Made by a program: the position numbers and the translations under genes. Positions 11,293 to 24,156 of a DNA stretch of 64,000 nt are shown here, piece by piece. A model generated the notes under the pieces. That model did no database searches, was not told the origin of the DNA, and worked only from the letters and a program-made list of their open reading frames with translations. The stretch is from Albula goreensis. Taxonomy: Eukaryota > Chordata > Actinopteri > Albuliformes > Albulidae. The first letter of the stretch is position 1, and each line of letters opens with the position of its first letter. The DNA lies in contig CM040745.1 in assembly GCA_022829145.1 (NCBI GenBank), forward strand, positions 33,572,406 to 33,636,405, given 5' to 3'.

Positions 11293-13274
11293 GGTGCGAG
11301 GACAGAACAGCTGCTGTGTGTCAGTGCGTGAGTCCGTGCCGAGGTCTCTGCCTGTTTACTGGGACAGCAGCACGGGCAGGGACGTCCTGTCCCTGTGTCA
11401 CACCGCCAACTGCGCTGTCTGATCGCACGCACCTCCCCCTCCCCCTCTCCCCCACCCCCACCCACTCCCTCCTCCCCTCCCTCGGCTCTCTCGCTCCCTC
11501 TCTCTCACACATATTTGCGCTCGCTCTGATTCTCCCTAGGAGGCTTACTTAGACCCCCTCAACTCCGCGCACACACACAGGCTGACACACGCGCACACAC
11601 ACGCTATCTCTCTCCCTCTCTCTCTCTGGTTTGGTTTTCTATCACACCGAAAATGAACACTCCTCCCTCCTTCACGCTGCCCCTGCCTCAGTTCATTAAG
11701 CCACCCTTCCCTCCTGTGATAAAAAAAGACTCCTCCAAATTAACCTTCCAAAACAGACCCGCGTTTCCCCTCCTACACCTCTTTTTTTCCATCTGTCCAG
11801 TTCTTGCCTTTTCCTTTTCTCCCTTTCATTTTTTTTTCCATTTGCCTTTTTTTTCTTTTTTTTTTTTTTTTTACTGTCAAAACCCTTCTTCCCCTCAACT
11901 GAATATGTATGTGTGTGTGTGTGTGCGCGAGTGTGTGTGTGGTGTGTTGGGTGGGGTTGGGGGTTTTCCACCCTCCTTCCAATAGCCCACTTTTGGCATT
12001 TTCAGTGCTCGGGTGAAATTGCTCTTTGCCATTAAAGCTCAATCAGTTATCTGACAAGTGCTCTCCACCATCCAGGGCTTAATTAATCTTCCCCCAGTGA
12101 AGGTGGTTAGCGGGGTAGGTGCTAAATACGTGCTGTTTTAGGCCATTAGCTGCCTGCTGTCCCCGAGACCTGATCTGTGAAATAGCCCTGCGTCAGGCGC
12201 CCTTAATTGGAGCCGTGCTCCGGTGGTGGCAGTTTGGGGGAGGAAGGGGGGTGGTGGGGTGTGGGGGCGGTGAAGGGGGTTGTGTTAGTCATGGCTAGCC
12301 AGAGGTGTGAGTAGAGATCATCCTTCATTGGGCCAAAGGCAGGCTTCCAGTGCTACTAACGTAAGTCTTTCCCCGCATTTGCGTTTGTTTGTTTTTTTTT
12401 TATACCCCCCCCCCCATCCGTGGATCTTTTGAAAACGAGCCATTTTCGTGGGAGGACTTGTGTTATCAGCGTATTTTCTCCCTCTCCCTCTCTCGCTCTC
12501 TCTTCGTGTCTGCGCAGAAGAGGATTACGCTGAGGCCTGGACATTGCGTTTATATATAGATAAAGATTTTCCCCTGACGGGCGTTCATCAAAGTGCCAGC
12601 CCCCCTCGGCCGTATGGATTACAGCCCCACGTGTCAAAGCCGCCGACTTATTACCCTTGAGGCGAGCGGGGCCCGGGCCGGTGTATAATTACGCCCTAAT
12701 GGCTCCGTAATACGTCTGGGTGACAGCAGTTAAGGACGCCACCCCCCTCCCCACGCCCAGTCTCAATCTCACAAGTGCAGTGCGGATAGCCCCCCCCCAC
12801 ACACACACCCCAATCGCCCCACACATACACACGTAAACGGCAGCAGCAGAGGCAGGATTCGTATTCGTCCAGGCGTGCCGTTGGTTGTGTGGCATTTTGA
12901 TTGATGCCTCTGTCTTGTGTTTTTTTTTTTTTTTTTTTATTCTTGTCCTCTCTGCGATGATTCCCCCCCCTCCCCCACCCCGCCCAGTCAGGCGACGGTA
13001 CGCCGGGACAGGGCCGGGATGTTTTTTTGCACGGCTGGTCAGCGCCTTGTTTTTTGTAGTCGTCTTTCTTTTTTCGTTTTTTTTTCCCTTCCCTCGCTCC
13101 TGCTCCCTGCTCCCCCTCTCCCTCCACCCTCCCCTCCCCTCTCCAGACAGGAAGCGCCTCTCTGACTGCCCGCGTGTGATAAGCCGTCGGCAGCTCCCTG
13201 GGGCCGGGAGAGCGGAGTGAAATACGACATGGCTGTGAGACCGGCCTTTCAACACTGCGCTCAGCGCTGCGCAT

Positions 13275-13314
<40 letters not shown>
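13275..13314. repeat. (CA)n microsatellite
   Basis: A pure CA run. A second CA block lies at about 13374-13400. Confidence 0.95.
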
Positions 13315-13315
<1 letters not shown>

Positions 13316-14809
13316 AACCTGGCTCAATGCTCAGCGCTGCACGCACTCACTTACTCCCTCTCTACATACGCGCACACACACACACACACGCACACACACA
13401 CTTTCTCCAGCCTTACTGTCTAGTTCTTCCCAGCTCTTCACAAAGCACAGTCGGCCATTCTGCAGGAGACTGAGAGCTCCATATGAGATCTAGAGACCTG
13501 TTCTAAGACTTAGCTGAGATTTAGACCTCCAACTCTTGTGAGATAACGCGATTTATTAATTGTATTGTAGTATACTACCTACATGCTGCAACATAACTTC
13601 TAGCTCTCTCTGTGTGAGTTTATTAGCAGGAAATATTGTGTTCATTTGGTATTTTTTCCAACTTTAATGCAAAATTTGTGGTTCAGTCCTAAAAGTTTTT
13701 ACGCAGTTGAAAATGGTCCAATTGAAATGGTCCCTACTTATTGAAGCCTGGATTGAAATCCTCTTGTCATATTGAAAGGTATCGACTTTCTGCCTGTTGC
13801 ATGAGCAAAAACTCGTTGTTCGGATACATTTGAATCGTGTGGCTTGTGAGATGCTGGGGTCATGTTTATGGGCAGGACCCTGGAGCGCTCAATGGATTTC
13901 TAAATTCCCCCATTGGGGGGATAGGACACGTCGGAAATCAAAGAAAGCCGGGCCATAGAGAATGCTGACAGTGGGGGTGGTGTTGGAAGACAAGGGTTGA
14001 CTATAATAGAACACGACTGGGTTTGTGTAAGCCGGGGGAGAGTGGGCTGCTGGCATGCGAGGGAAGGAGAAAGGCCATGACGGGGGGGGTGGTGTGGAGG
14101 CTGCGAATCGTTGGCCTGTAAGAGCCCGTAGGACACCCTTAGCGCACCACCGCACGATTCAGACGGCTCAGTGGGCGTCTCGCTCCGTGCTGCGCTTCCC
14201 GGCAGCGCTCCTGTTGTGACTGCGCCGCTTGCAACCACCGCCGTTGTTTTTTGAGGTTTTTCCACCGGCGGACTGAGCGCCGTCGCGCCTGGGTAAACAC
14301 CCAGTGAGCGGCAGCCTCCTCCTCCTCCTCCTGACTCAGACACGGTCCCCGCACGGCGTAACCGGCCAAACCCGCTCGACACACAGACGAGCGGCCCCCG
14401 CCCCCTCCTCCGCCCCCTCCTCCTGCCCCCCCGCGCCTCTGCATATTTCATGTTCATTTAGTTTTGTGATGCTCGCTGGCGCACATGAAAGCTCGCTCTC
14501 TCTCCGTGCCGTTTAGCGGCGTACTGACTACGTGTTTAAAATGTTAATGAGGGGAAGACGCAAATTAAGCCTTCATGGTTTGTCTGCTTTTTCTGCTCGT
14601 GGAGATACCTGCTGCGCTCGCGCACACACACACACACACACGTTTGAACTCTTTTTTTATGTCCATGTTTATAAAGCAATCTGAAAGGGCAAACATTTCC
14701 TTTATGCAGATGTTAAGACTTAAGACACAAAGGATCTGTGTACGTAAGCGTACACTGCTCAATCAAAGTCAGACACACACCCACAGTGACACACACACAT
14801 GCCGTACAA

Positions 14810-14810
<1 letters not shown>

Positions 14811-14859
<49 letters not shown>
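14811..14859. repeat. (CA)n microsatellite, longest pure run in the window
   Basis: About 24 CA units without interruption. Confidence 0.95.
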
Positions 14860-14862
<3 letters not shown>

Positions 14863-16230
14863 GGCACGCACAAGCTCATGGCTCCCGCTGGCCTGTGGTT
14901 TCTATCAGTCACGGGATTCCCGTCTCATCTGGTGGCCAGGGCGGACAGGCGGACAGGCGGGGGGGGGTAGTGGTTAAGGCCTACTCAGCGCACTCCTCAC
15001 CTTCACCCCCCCTCCACCCCTTCACCACCTCAGTTCAAGTCTCGTCCTGTCTCTGAAAGCTGTCAGGGAAAAAGCCTGCCATACTACTGTAATCACCCAC
15101 TTCCCCTGCTGCCCCCCCAGCCGCTCCCCACACACCCAGCACTACTCCCACACGCCGACAGACCGAGTGCTCGCAAAACGCTCTTTCAATTAAAAGCTCC
15201 TTCTGAGAGCGAGCGTGAGGGAGAGAGAGAGAAAGAGAGAGAGAGAGCTTCAGCCATTTCACTGTGCTTCATGCTCTTTATCGGAGAGAGCGTTCCTCTC
15301 TGCCCCGTTCCGCTTCGCCACGGCAACGTGACGCACGCCGGTCCTCGGAGCTGTTGTTCCGTGCCGCATTGTGTCTAAAATTGGAACGGTGCTTGCTAAC
15401 GACGCCTAAGTGCCAGCGTGTGACTCACAGAGGGTTTTGAATCCACCCCCTCCACCACCACCACAGCAGTGTGTGACCGTCAGGCAGGGTCAGGCAGACA
15501 CGCTGACACAGACAGAGGTGGAGTAACGAAGTGACCCAAAAATAACCCCCCTGCCCCCCCCTTTCCCTCCCTCCCCCCCTCCCCCTTCTCCCTTACGCAG
15601 GCGAGAAGCAAACTGCCGCTAACCTAATTGTGGGTTTCATTCGCTCCACCTGAGCTCAGAGAAGCAGCAGCATGAACGGGGAGTTTTTCTTCTTTTCTTT
15701 CCTCTCCCCCTTTTTTTTTCTCGCCGACCAGCCGAGAAATGCCTGCATTGCTGTTTCACACAGCGAGCTTCCTTTTTCCTTATTCTGTGACCTCTCGCAA
15801 TGCTACGCTCGCCGTTTCCTGTGTGGCGGCGAGATGGCACAGCACTTCAGCCGCACAATAGAAGTAGTGAGGGGAAGATGGGAGAGCACGTACCGCGCCA
15901 GCTCCCCGCGCCGCTCTAAAGGGTTAAACGCCCGCTGAAATAATTTTGATGCTCTGATTGCAGTTGTGCACGGGGAAGCACTCTAGAGAAGGAGATTAAA
16001 AAAGGGAGGGGCCCGGGGGAGGGGGGGGGGTGTAGAGTGGGGCGGGGGTATCTCATTTTTACTGCAGAGACATCAACGGCTCGCCGCAATCTACAGCTTT
16101 CAATAAGAGCCCCGCGTTCTCCTCGAGCTATTAAACGGCTTTACTGTCTAACGCGACGCTTAACCGGGACTGGTTAAAACCTGCCTGCTGCGCTTCCCCA
16201 GAGACGGGGGGGAGTGGGGGGTTGCGGAGT

Positions 16231-16345
16231 GAGAGAGAGAGTTTAAGAGAGAGAGGGTAGGAGAGTGAGAAAGAGAGAGAGAGGGTAGGAGAGTGAGAGA
16301 GAGAGGGGGCGAGTGATAGTGAGAGAGAGAGAAAGAGAGAAGGTC
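16231..16345. repeat. GA-rich compound repeat
   Basis: GAGAGA blocks separated by GGGTAGGAGAGTGA-like spacers that occur twice; purine-only on the + strand. Confidence 0.85.
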
Positions 16346-18599
16346 TGAAGGCCAGAGCATGGGCGCATCTCTCTCTCTCTCTCCCCCCAGATCCCAGCCG
16401 AGAGCAGGTGGCCGTGACAGAGGGCTGCGCTAACGCTAAACTCTAACGCGATAACGGCGCATCAAGGGAGATTACCTGCACGTGCGCCGCGGCAAGGCTT
16501 GCAAACCCCACCCCCCCAGGCTTGTAATATTCTACTTAAGAGGAGGAGCCCTCTGCTGCGATTCGGCTTATCTCCGAGGGGGCCGAATTAAAATTCTGTT
16601 TTGGCTGATGTTGCCTCCGTGTGATCCCACCCCTGCACTCTATAATCCGCCCCTACAAAGTGTCAGGACTGGTTGTCCCCACGGTCCTGTCCCTTCAGGA
16701 GACGCAGACAGGGGGACCTAGAATTGTTTACTTGTAATAACATTTACTTGTGACGCTCAACATAATAAAACAGAATGGTGAAGTGAAAGATGGGTGTAGC
16801 ATTCATAAAATTTTTACTGCAATGGAGTCGGGAGGAAGTTTGAATGTGACATTAAAAACCCCTGGCAATACTGGAGTTTAGCTGATCCTGGCCTAGCATG
16901 AATGCCCTGCTAGCTCCCGGCCCCCAGCGCCATCGGGAGCTGGACCACACACGGCGCAGCGGTAGCCTTGGCGCGTATTGGCACCAAGAGCACTGTGCTT
17001 GAGATTAATGACGCCACTAAGGGAAGGAGGAAAGGGACAGGCAGCACCGCTACGTAGCCTGCATTCTCATTATGGTATTAATCTATGGGCCGGGCTGGTG
17101 TCAACATATATGCCCATACCATCCTGTTCAAGGTTGCCCCCCCCCAGCGTTAGCCAGTGAGGTTTACAGACTGTTGTGGTAAAAAAAGGAATTGGAAAAA
17201 GAATCTGCCCACTCTTGCTGAAACCCCTGAGAAACCCAAGGCTGAACAGCAGAATGGGAGTTAGCTTTCGCCCTGATCTGTCTGACTGCCTGTGTTGAAA
17301 TTGTGTTAAAAACGTTCGGTGGTCTGACTAAAGATCAGGAAGTGGGATTTTGAGTGTCGGCTCTTTTTTATATGTGAAATGGTCAGGAGGGAGAAGTGTC
17401 AGCCAGATCGATTGCAGAAACATTAAGCATTACCGTGTGAGTGGAAACACAGGCCGGCCCCCAGTCAGTGGAGCTGGGTTTCTTTAAGGACTTCCATAGT
17501 TCAAAGGAAACTTCTGACTTCTTCAGGCCATATGCCAGTCTGTTTTAGAATGACAAGAAGGCATTTCAGAGGAAATGTTTGCTTCTCACCTATAAAATAG
17601 GAAACGCACACAGAAGCTTGTGTTGTAACATACAGTCTGTTGTGATTGAATTGCACATGGCCTGAAAATGACTAGGTGAGACTGAAATTTCATATTTAAA
17701 TCCCAAGAACCTTGTGTTACCTGCATAAGAGCTGAGCAATGCTTCAAATACAACACGAAAAAAATTCCACCACTGGGGAAAAAAAACAGTTTTTAACTGA
17801 TGATGGCTTTGCCCCCTCCTCCTCCCCCTCTCCCCCAATCACAGGAGGAAGTAACATCCAGGGTTCTGCTGATTGAAATCCTGCCATTTGAGGAGGCTGG
17901 ATATATTATCCAGGTGTTCAAAATGCTCATCTGGCCATTGTGGTCAGATTGGATGAGTTCCTCTCAGTCTAGCCATTTGCAAAAAAGTAAATAAATAAAT
18001 AAGAAGAAGGACGAGAATTATAAAAAGCCGCTCCCTCCCGGTGCCAGTTTAAAAAAAAAAAAAAAAATTTGCATAGAGATGGGAACATGGAGAGGTCTGA
18101 GCGGCGTTCAAATGAGCCGGTTTTTCCTCGCCGAGCCGCGGCGGTATTAAATGAGGCTCCCATCGCTCATCTCCTTTTCCGCCGGCTCCGCAGAGCGAGC
18201 GAGGGAGAAAGAGAGAGAGAGAGAGAGCACGGCGGCTCGCTTTAGCGACCGGCGCATTAAACCAATTACTGACGTGCTGGAGCCTCTCCGGTAGAGAAAC
18301 CGTGTCAGATGCACACGGAACATCGATCCCTTTGTAAGGTTAGAGCGAAGCGGTTTTTATCATTAGAGATGCCCGCTTGTAGTCCGTTTGGGGGAGGACA
18401 GAATGGGGAACAGACAGTGTCTTCTGAGAGCTGAGAAATGTTATTTTGTTATCGCGTTAGTCCAAAAACCGACGAGGACACATTGCCGAGATACAGGGTA
18501 CTGCTGCCATTTTCTGATGCTCTGGAAAATCTTGTTTATGGTTTCGGCCTTAGTAACCTTGCGGTGTCTCTCTTCCCCCTCCCCCTTCTCCCACAACAG

Positions 18600-18766
18600 G
18601 AAGTGGTGCTGTATTGCCTGGAAAACAAGGTGTGTGATGTGAATCACCGTGACAACGCCGGGTACTGCGCCCTGCATGAGGCCTGTGCCCGCGGCTGGCT
18701 GTCCATTGTGCAGCACCTGGTGGAGCACGGAGCCGACATCAACTGCAGCGCCCAGGACGGAACCAG
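18600..18766 (+). CDS. bcor: bcor coding exon E (ankyrin repeats)
   Basis: This exon encodes residues 403-457 and two bases of residue 458. The acceptor is CTTCTCCCACAACAG at 18599 (phase 0). The donor is non-canonical: ACCAG|GCAAGG at 18767 (phase 2). The peptide begins EVVLYCLEN, completing the ankyrin repeat begun in exon D. It continues through [20 protein letters not shown] and [16 protein letters not shown], a complete ankyrin repeat, and ends with the DGT that opens the next repeat. This is among the most conserved parts of BCOR. No in-frame GT donor is available nearby, and the junction restores the ankyrin motif TRPLHDA, so the GC donor is well supported. Confidence 0.94.
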
Positions 18767-19709
18767 GCAAGGGCCGCACGAATACAAACACACATCATTA
18801 CTACTTAACACGCAAGCACACACATCACTGCACCTAGCACACATATGTTACTAAAACGAATGCACGTGCACACACAAAACTAACACGTGCACAGTTATGG
18901 TCATGCATGTCCACCACACACACGCACACACACACACACACACGCTCATGCTCACAATACACATACACTTACTAATATATAGAAAAACTAATATGTAAGC
19001 ACAAGCTCGGAATACACACACACATGCACACAATCATATAGCAGTCTCACAACACACAGCTGTACACAGTATCACCTGTAGTGATCTGTAATGATGGTTC
19101 AGCGTCAACAGGAGGATTTCAGAAACGAGAGCTCACCATTTGGATGTGAGCTAATTAAAGGAGAAGCCATGGAAGAGGTGGCTACTGTAGTCATGATCCA
19201 TGCAATTTCATGCGAAAGTTCTATGGTTACAGAAAAAGATCATGAATTCTGTTAGAAGATCACAGCAATCCATATAGGATTAAGAGCACTATTTTAAGCA
19301 GCCAGGACTGCAGAACAGAAGTATCTCATGTGTAGGAGGAACAGAGCTGACCTCCATACACTCCTCCGCCAGTCACAGTACGCTGAACACCTGAAGGTCT
19401 GAAATAGCAGGCCCTCACAACCAGGTTCCCACAAAGCCTCCTCAGGGCTGGTTCCTGGAAACTGGATCATTCTTCATTTTGTGGGAAAAGCTAACAGACT
19501 GTGTATGGACCAAGAGTATGACGTTAGCCCTCCTGGGCTGTGTGCTAGAGCCATACACTCACATATACACACGCATGTATCTGTCTGGACCTTAATGTTA
19601 TGGAATATTTAGCAAGGCAGGCCCTTCCTTTTTAAATGTAAACACTGGAAGCAGTGAACCGTTCAGTGACCAGGCTGTGTGTGTGTGTGTGCCTGTTTTC
19701 CTCCTCCAG
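18767..19709 (+). other. bcor: bcor intron E-F, GC-AG type
   Basis: A phase-2 intron of 943 bp with a GCAAGG donor and a CTCCTCCAG acceptor. CA-rich sequence runs from 18781 to 19030. A TG tract at 19676-19691 lies 18-33 bases before the acceptor AG. If retained, the frame meets a stop at 18852-18854 after 29 intron-coded residues. Confidence 0.85.
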
Positions 19710-19855
19710 GCCCCTTCACGATGCCGTGGAGAACGACCACCTGGACGTGGTTAGGCTGCTCCTGTCCTACGGGGCGGACCCCACTCTGGCCACCTACTCT
19801 GGCCGCGGTCTCCTCAAGATGACCCACAGCGATCTGATGGAGTCCTTCCTGTCAG
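19710..19855 (+). CDS. bcor: bcor coding exon F (last ankyrin repeat)
   Basis: This exon encodes residues 458-506 and the first base of residue 507. The acceptor is TTTTCCTCCTCCAG at 19709 (phase 2). The donor is TCAG|GTGACT at 19856 (phase 1). [19 protein letters not shown] and [14 protein letters not shown] form a textbook ankyrin repeat. [14 protein letters not shown] follows and caps the domain. Its length of 146 bases is not a multiple of three, so skipping would shift the frame and lose the PUFD domain. Confidence 0.95.
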
Positions 19856-22800
19856 GTGACTAACCTCCCCCTTCCCCCCATACCCCTTGACACACACTCT
19901 GTCCCAAACCCAACCCGGCCTCGCCGTTTTCAGAACTCTGCGGCGCCCGGGAGAAAATAGGCTGCCGCTCATCCCTCTGGCTTTGCTGGAGTATCCGGTT
20001 ACCTAGCAACGGCTGGTGTATTTACTTAAGCTCAAGTTCTCCCAGTGTTCGGAAATGGGCTTCTCCTGAGAGCAGATTTAGCGGAGCGCTTTTCTTTTTT
20101 TTCCTTTTCCTCCGGTCTGTATTTTTTTTTCCCCCTCTCGCTCTTTAGAAAAGCAAGCCTGCTTTTATATATTTATTTGTTTTTAAAAGCAGCTACCATG
20201 GTGGTGTAGACTAAGCTGATATTAATGTGAGCTTGTTGAGTTGAAGGGGAGACTGACTGCAACAGGGAGGGTTTGAGCAGTACAGAAACAGAGGTCCGGC
20301 CCAAGATACTCATGCTTAGAAAGCTGCGTCTCAGATCTTTCCTGGGCTTGGAATGGTGTATGGCGGGAATCTCTCCTGGTGTACCGAGGAAAAGGGGCAC
20401 AGAACTCATCTGTGAAACCTACAACCCACACACACACACACACGGTCCACGGCACCTGCCTTTCCCTCACTTTAACTAGCAGGGCTCGTTTACCTTCCAG
20501 ACAGGCAGGAGACCCTGGAGGCGGTGGGGCGGCTGAGAGCTGGGTGTGGTGGGGGGGTGTGGGGGAGGGGGGTCTCTCTCTAACTGCGGCCTCACTCATC
20601 TGGGAGCTGTTAATCCCACCAAACACACACCAGCCGCTCAGCGCCGACAGCTGTGGCTCGCTGCCCAGCCTATTCCTGTGCGTGCGTGCGTGTGTGTGTG
20701 TGTTTTGGCGTCTGTGTGCGCGCCTGTGTGCGCACACACGTCAGTCTTCGCTGCCGTGCAAGAGTCTACATCAATCAAGGAATCCTTTCTAAATGCAAAA
20801 AAATGCCCCGCTTTACTCACAAGCCCCTGCCCTGAGAGCGGCTGTGGAAAATGAGCCGTCATATTCATCCACACGTGACGGCAGGGATTAGACAGGACGG
20901 CTAAATCTTCATTTCCCCTTCAAAGCACTGGGCCCCACGGCGGGTTTACCGCTACCCGGGTGCCAGAAATGGGTGTTCCGAGGTCCCTGCTAATCCAGAG
21001 CTGTATTTATGAGATTTTTTCTGCTACCGCTTTAATAATCTCACTTAATGGGATCAAAGTTCTCACTTTGATTCTTGGACTTCTTCGTAAATTTTTTCAA
21101 CTCCAAGAAATTCACCTGAAAGTTGCCGAACAGTGTGCCATTCAGTTGTGAGAAATGTTAACTTGCAGACTTTCAAGGCTGAACATACAAAAGTCTTCTT
21201 TACGAATAGAAGTCTGGGAAAGGAAAAATGTAGTATTTTACGAAACATTCATACAACTGATAAATATTAAACACAGTGTTTTATTACCCCACAAGCTCTA
21301 TAATTGTTTGGTGCCTATGGCAGGCAGTATCCTTGGTATCTGAGGTCAAATGTCACACACAGGTGAGGTTCTTTGTTTCCATACATGGCAGCTGCCCAAA
21401 TCCAGATTAAGTTGCATAGAAAACAGTCCATTTATACAGCGGGATGTCTACTAGCAATTCAAGTGTTTGGGTTCAAGGTGAAAAGTTGGTGCATTCTTAT
21501 GCTTGCAAAATCATAAAGCTGATTTCAAGCCCTATTCCTATACCAAACTATACAGACTCCCTTTCAAAAATGAGTAATTCTCCGTATAACTGGGAGCTGT
21601 GTTGGCTGTCTGCTGTGAACCGTTCTCGTTGTGGAGAGGAGCGATCATCGAGTGAATAAATGTGTAATTACAACCCCAAGAACCATGTTTTGCATCTCAC
21701 GAGCATTTCAAGAATTTGTTAGACATAGCTGACGTTCAGAGTTGACCTTCCTGCTTTGCCTTTGTCTGAATCCGAGAAGAGCATCCTTGGAGAGAGAGAG
21801 AAAAAGAGAGAGAGAGCGCCTTTTCAGGCAGATGAAAAATCTTGGCGCTTCCCTGACCTCTCTACCTCCGTCTCTTTGTCTCCGTGAAGGCGCAAAGATA
21901 GCGGGGCTCTCGCCAGGGCCAGAGAGAGGGGCCGAGACCGAGCACGAGTGCGCGTGTGTGTGTCTGCGCTCGCCGCGGGGTGACCTACATCAGTGAAGGA
22001 GAGCAGGGTCGGTGGTGGGGGGAGGGGCGAATAGCGAAGGAGGAGGAGCGCTCTGACACCCCTGTGGATAGGGCCCCACGCTCGACTCCTTGGCTAATCA
22101 TCTTGAAAACGCATGCTTAAAGACGGCATGCTCCCGTGTGTGCTGGCTCTCTTCCCTCGCCGCAGGGGTGCGGGCGCGGCCCTCCGTAAAGCTTTACCTT
22201 CCTCCTCTCCGCTCTCCTCATCCATTCTGTTCATTTCATATTGGGCTTTGCAGCATCCTCCCCACAGAGTGCAGTGTTTTTGGAAGGAATTTGGACCTCT
22301 GGCGATTTTGACAGATTCCTTGATGCTGTCTGTCGACACGGAGCAGTAGGTCCTCAGTGTTAACAATGGGCACAATACACGTTTACAGACAGACTCACAC
22401 ACACTTACAGACAGACACACAGGCACACAGACAGACACACACTTACAGATACAGATACACACAGACACACACACACACACAAGCCTACAGCTCTGTTTGG
22501 AATGCACCGTGGTGTTGTGCAGGTACAGAATGGATCGATCGGGATCAGCAGTGCTTGTGTTATATATAAATGTGCTGAACGCTGAAAGACTCAGAAACCG
22601 CACGTGTTTGTGTGTGTGTGTGTGTGTTTTTCTTTTTTCATGCTGGCCGTATGGTGTGCTGCAGTCGTATCTGTAGTTTGAAGGCAGTTAAGCTCCGAGT
22701 TAATTGAATGAAGAAGCACTTCGAACAACTTGGCGGTGTGGCTCGTGTGCACATGCATGCTTAAGACAGCGTGTGTGTGTGTGTGTGTGTGTGAGTGTGC

Positions 22801-24078
22801 ATGCGAGCGAATGTATGTACAGGGATCTACACTTCTTTCACATTGTCATTTCTTGCTGCTGTACACAATGTGGTCCCTGAGGACCAGCGTTGTGTTTAGT
22901 CTGACTGGTCAGGATGGTGCGGGCGCAGCTTCCTCTCTGGGTTGTTTTTTTGGTGAGTGCGCTGAGCCCTTTAAGGGGAGCCGGGGACGCAGCATGCCGC
23001 TCCCATCAGCACTTTCCAGAACAGATTAACTCATACCTGAGCTTGGATGTTTTTAATTAAAAAGGAGAGCCATTTTGTCAGCATCAAAAATCCTGCGCCT
23101 TCCGAAAGCTTTAATGGCCTGGCCGTTCGGGTCCGACTGCGCCACCCCGGGTTTGGGTTGTGTATAAGAGAGGGGGGCGATATCTGGCAGGGCAGGCGGG
23201 GGCCCGAGGGCCCAAGGCGTGATGGATGAGAGGCGGGATCGGCGGAGGTAAAAGGCCGTTGAAAGCCAGCGCGGCGGAGTCACACTCCAGAGGTTCTCTC
23301 TCTGTCTCCCGGCGTGATTCATCCTCTCTCAGGGTCTCTGCGAGACGCGGCGGAAACAGCCGCCATAAATCAGCCCCTCTTCCCGGAGCGCTGCGCTCGC
23401 CGGCCTGATTTACATCCCCCCCCACTCCCCCGCCTCCGGTTTGTGGGCTTTCAGCGGGAGATTTCTAATCAAGCGCCACGGCCGGCACTCGCGCACCGCC
23501 AGGGCGCGGGATGGAGAAGCGCTTATTTTAACGAGGGCAGCGTGGCCTCGGGCGCAGTCGTTAGCGACGGCGCCAGGGGACCGGGGCCGCGGCCAAACGC
23601 ACACCAACCTCGCCGAGTCGCAGCTGCTCTCTGCCAGCCTGGACAACTGCGCTCGACAGTCTGTCATTTACACACCAAGCACACACTCCCACAGAATTCA
23701 CGCACACACACGCACAAGCACTCTCACACACACCGCTCCATCATGTACACACTGCACATAGCTCTTGATCATTTACATACCGCATACAGCGCTACCATAA
23801 TTTACACATGCATGTACGCGCACAACATAGCTCAACTCTCCAGTGTGGGAACATCCAAGAAATGTAAAAAGCTTATTCTCACATACAAACTCTGCTATCT
23901 CACTGTTCAGCAATCTGTTACCCCCGGCAGTTTGCCCTTGTGGTTCTGGCGAGGGACACAGGTGAATGGTAATTGCTGGAGATGCATATCTATTAACACT
24001 CAGCAGTATGGGGAAGAACGGCGGGGGGGCAGCCCAGGACACCTCATGCATTACATTTCCCCTCTCCTGTCTCCACAG
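19856..24078 (+). other. bcor: bcor intron F-G (4.2 kb)
   Basis: A phase-1 intron starting GTGACT and ending TGTCTCCACAG. It holds CA/TG repeats at about 20429, 20686, 22380-22485, 22600-22627 and 22770-22792, a GA repeat at about 21795, and CpG-rich sequence at 23.1-23.6 kb. The long open frame at 23314-24294 is not coding as a whole: it runs through intron, covers exon G in another frame and has no splice-consistent edges. Confidence 0.72.
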
Positions 24079-24156
24079 ATTACTTCGCCGACCTGCAGGG
24101 CCGCGCTGACGACGACCCCGGGCTGTGCTGGGATTTCTACGGCAGCTCTGTGTGCG
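24079..24156 (+). CDS. bcor: bcor coding exon G
   Basis: A small 78-base exon giving residues 507-532 and the first base of residue 533. The acceptor is CTGTCTCCACAG at 24078 and the donor is TGCG|GTGAGT at 24157, both phase 1. It encodes [15 protein letters not shown] and WDFYGSSVC. This linker between the ankyrin domain and PUFD is well conserved in BCOR as I remember it, and it is the best local evidence for bcor over bcorl1. Being 78 bases, it could be skipped in frame. Confidence 0.93.

Larger units (their letters stand above)
9528..18599 (+). other. bcor: bcor intron D-E (9.1 kb)
   Basis: The largest intron in view, phase 0, starting GTAAGC and ending TTCTCCCACAACAG. Contents include (CCCA)n at about 10628-10650, a TG-rich tract at 10862-11292, poly-T near 11850 and 12919, CA repeats at 13275-13314 and 14811-14859, GA-rich tracts at 15220-15247 and 16231-16345, and poly-A at about 18050. 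A TAATTA-bearing GC-balanced block lies at 12.06-12.22 kb. Protein continuity LGYE|EVVLYC across the intron argues against a missing constitutive exon. Confidence 0.75.

Noticed and set aside
12689..13346. Two overlapping 212-216-residue minus-strand frames
   Set aside because: They run through CA and poly-A/T tracts (Cys/Val and Lys runs), which is typical of repeat-driven frames.
14950..15060. tRNA-derived SINE (GTAGTGGTTAAGG with TTCAAGTCTCGTCC)
   Set aside because: The two boxes are weak, separated by C-rich simple sequence, and no SINE body or tail follows.
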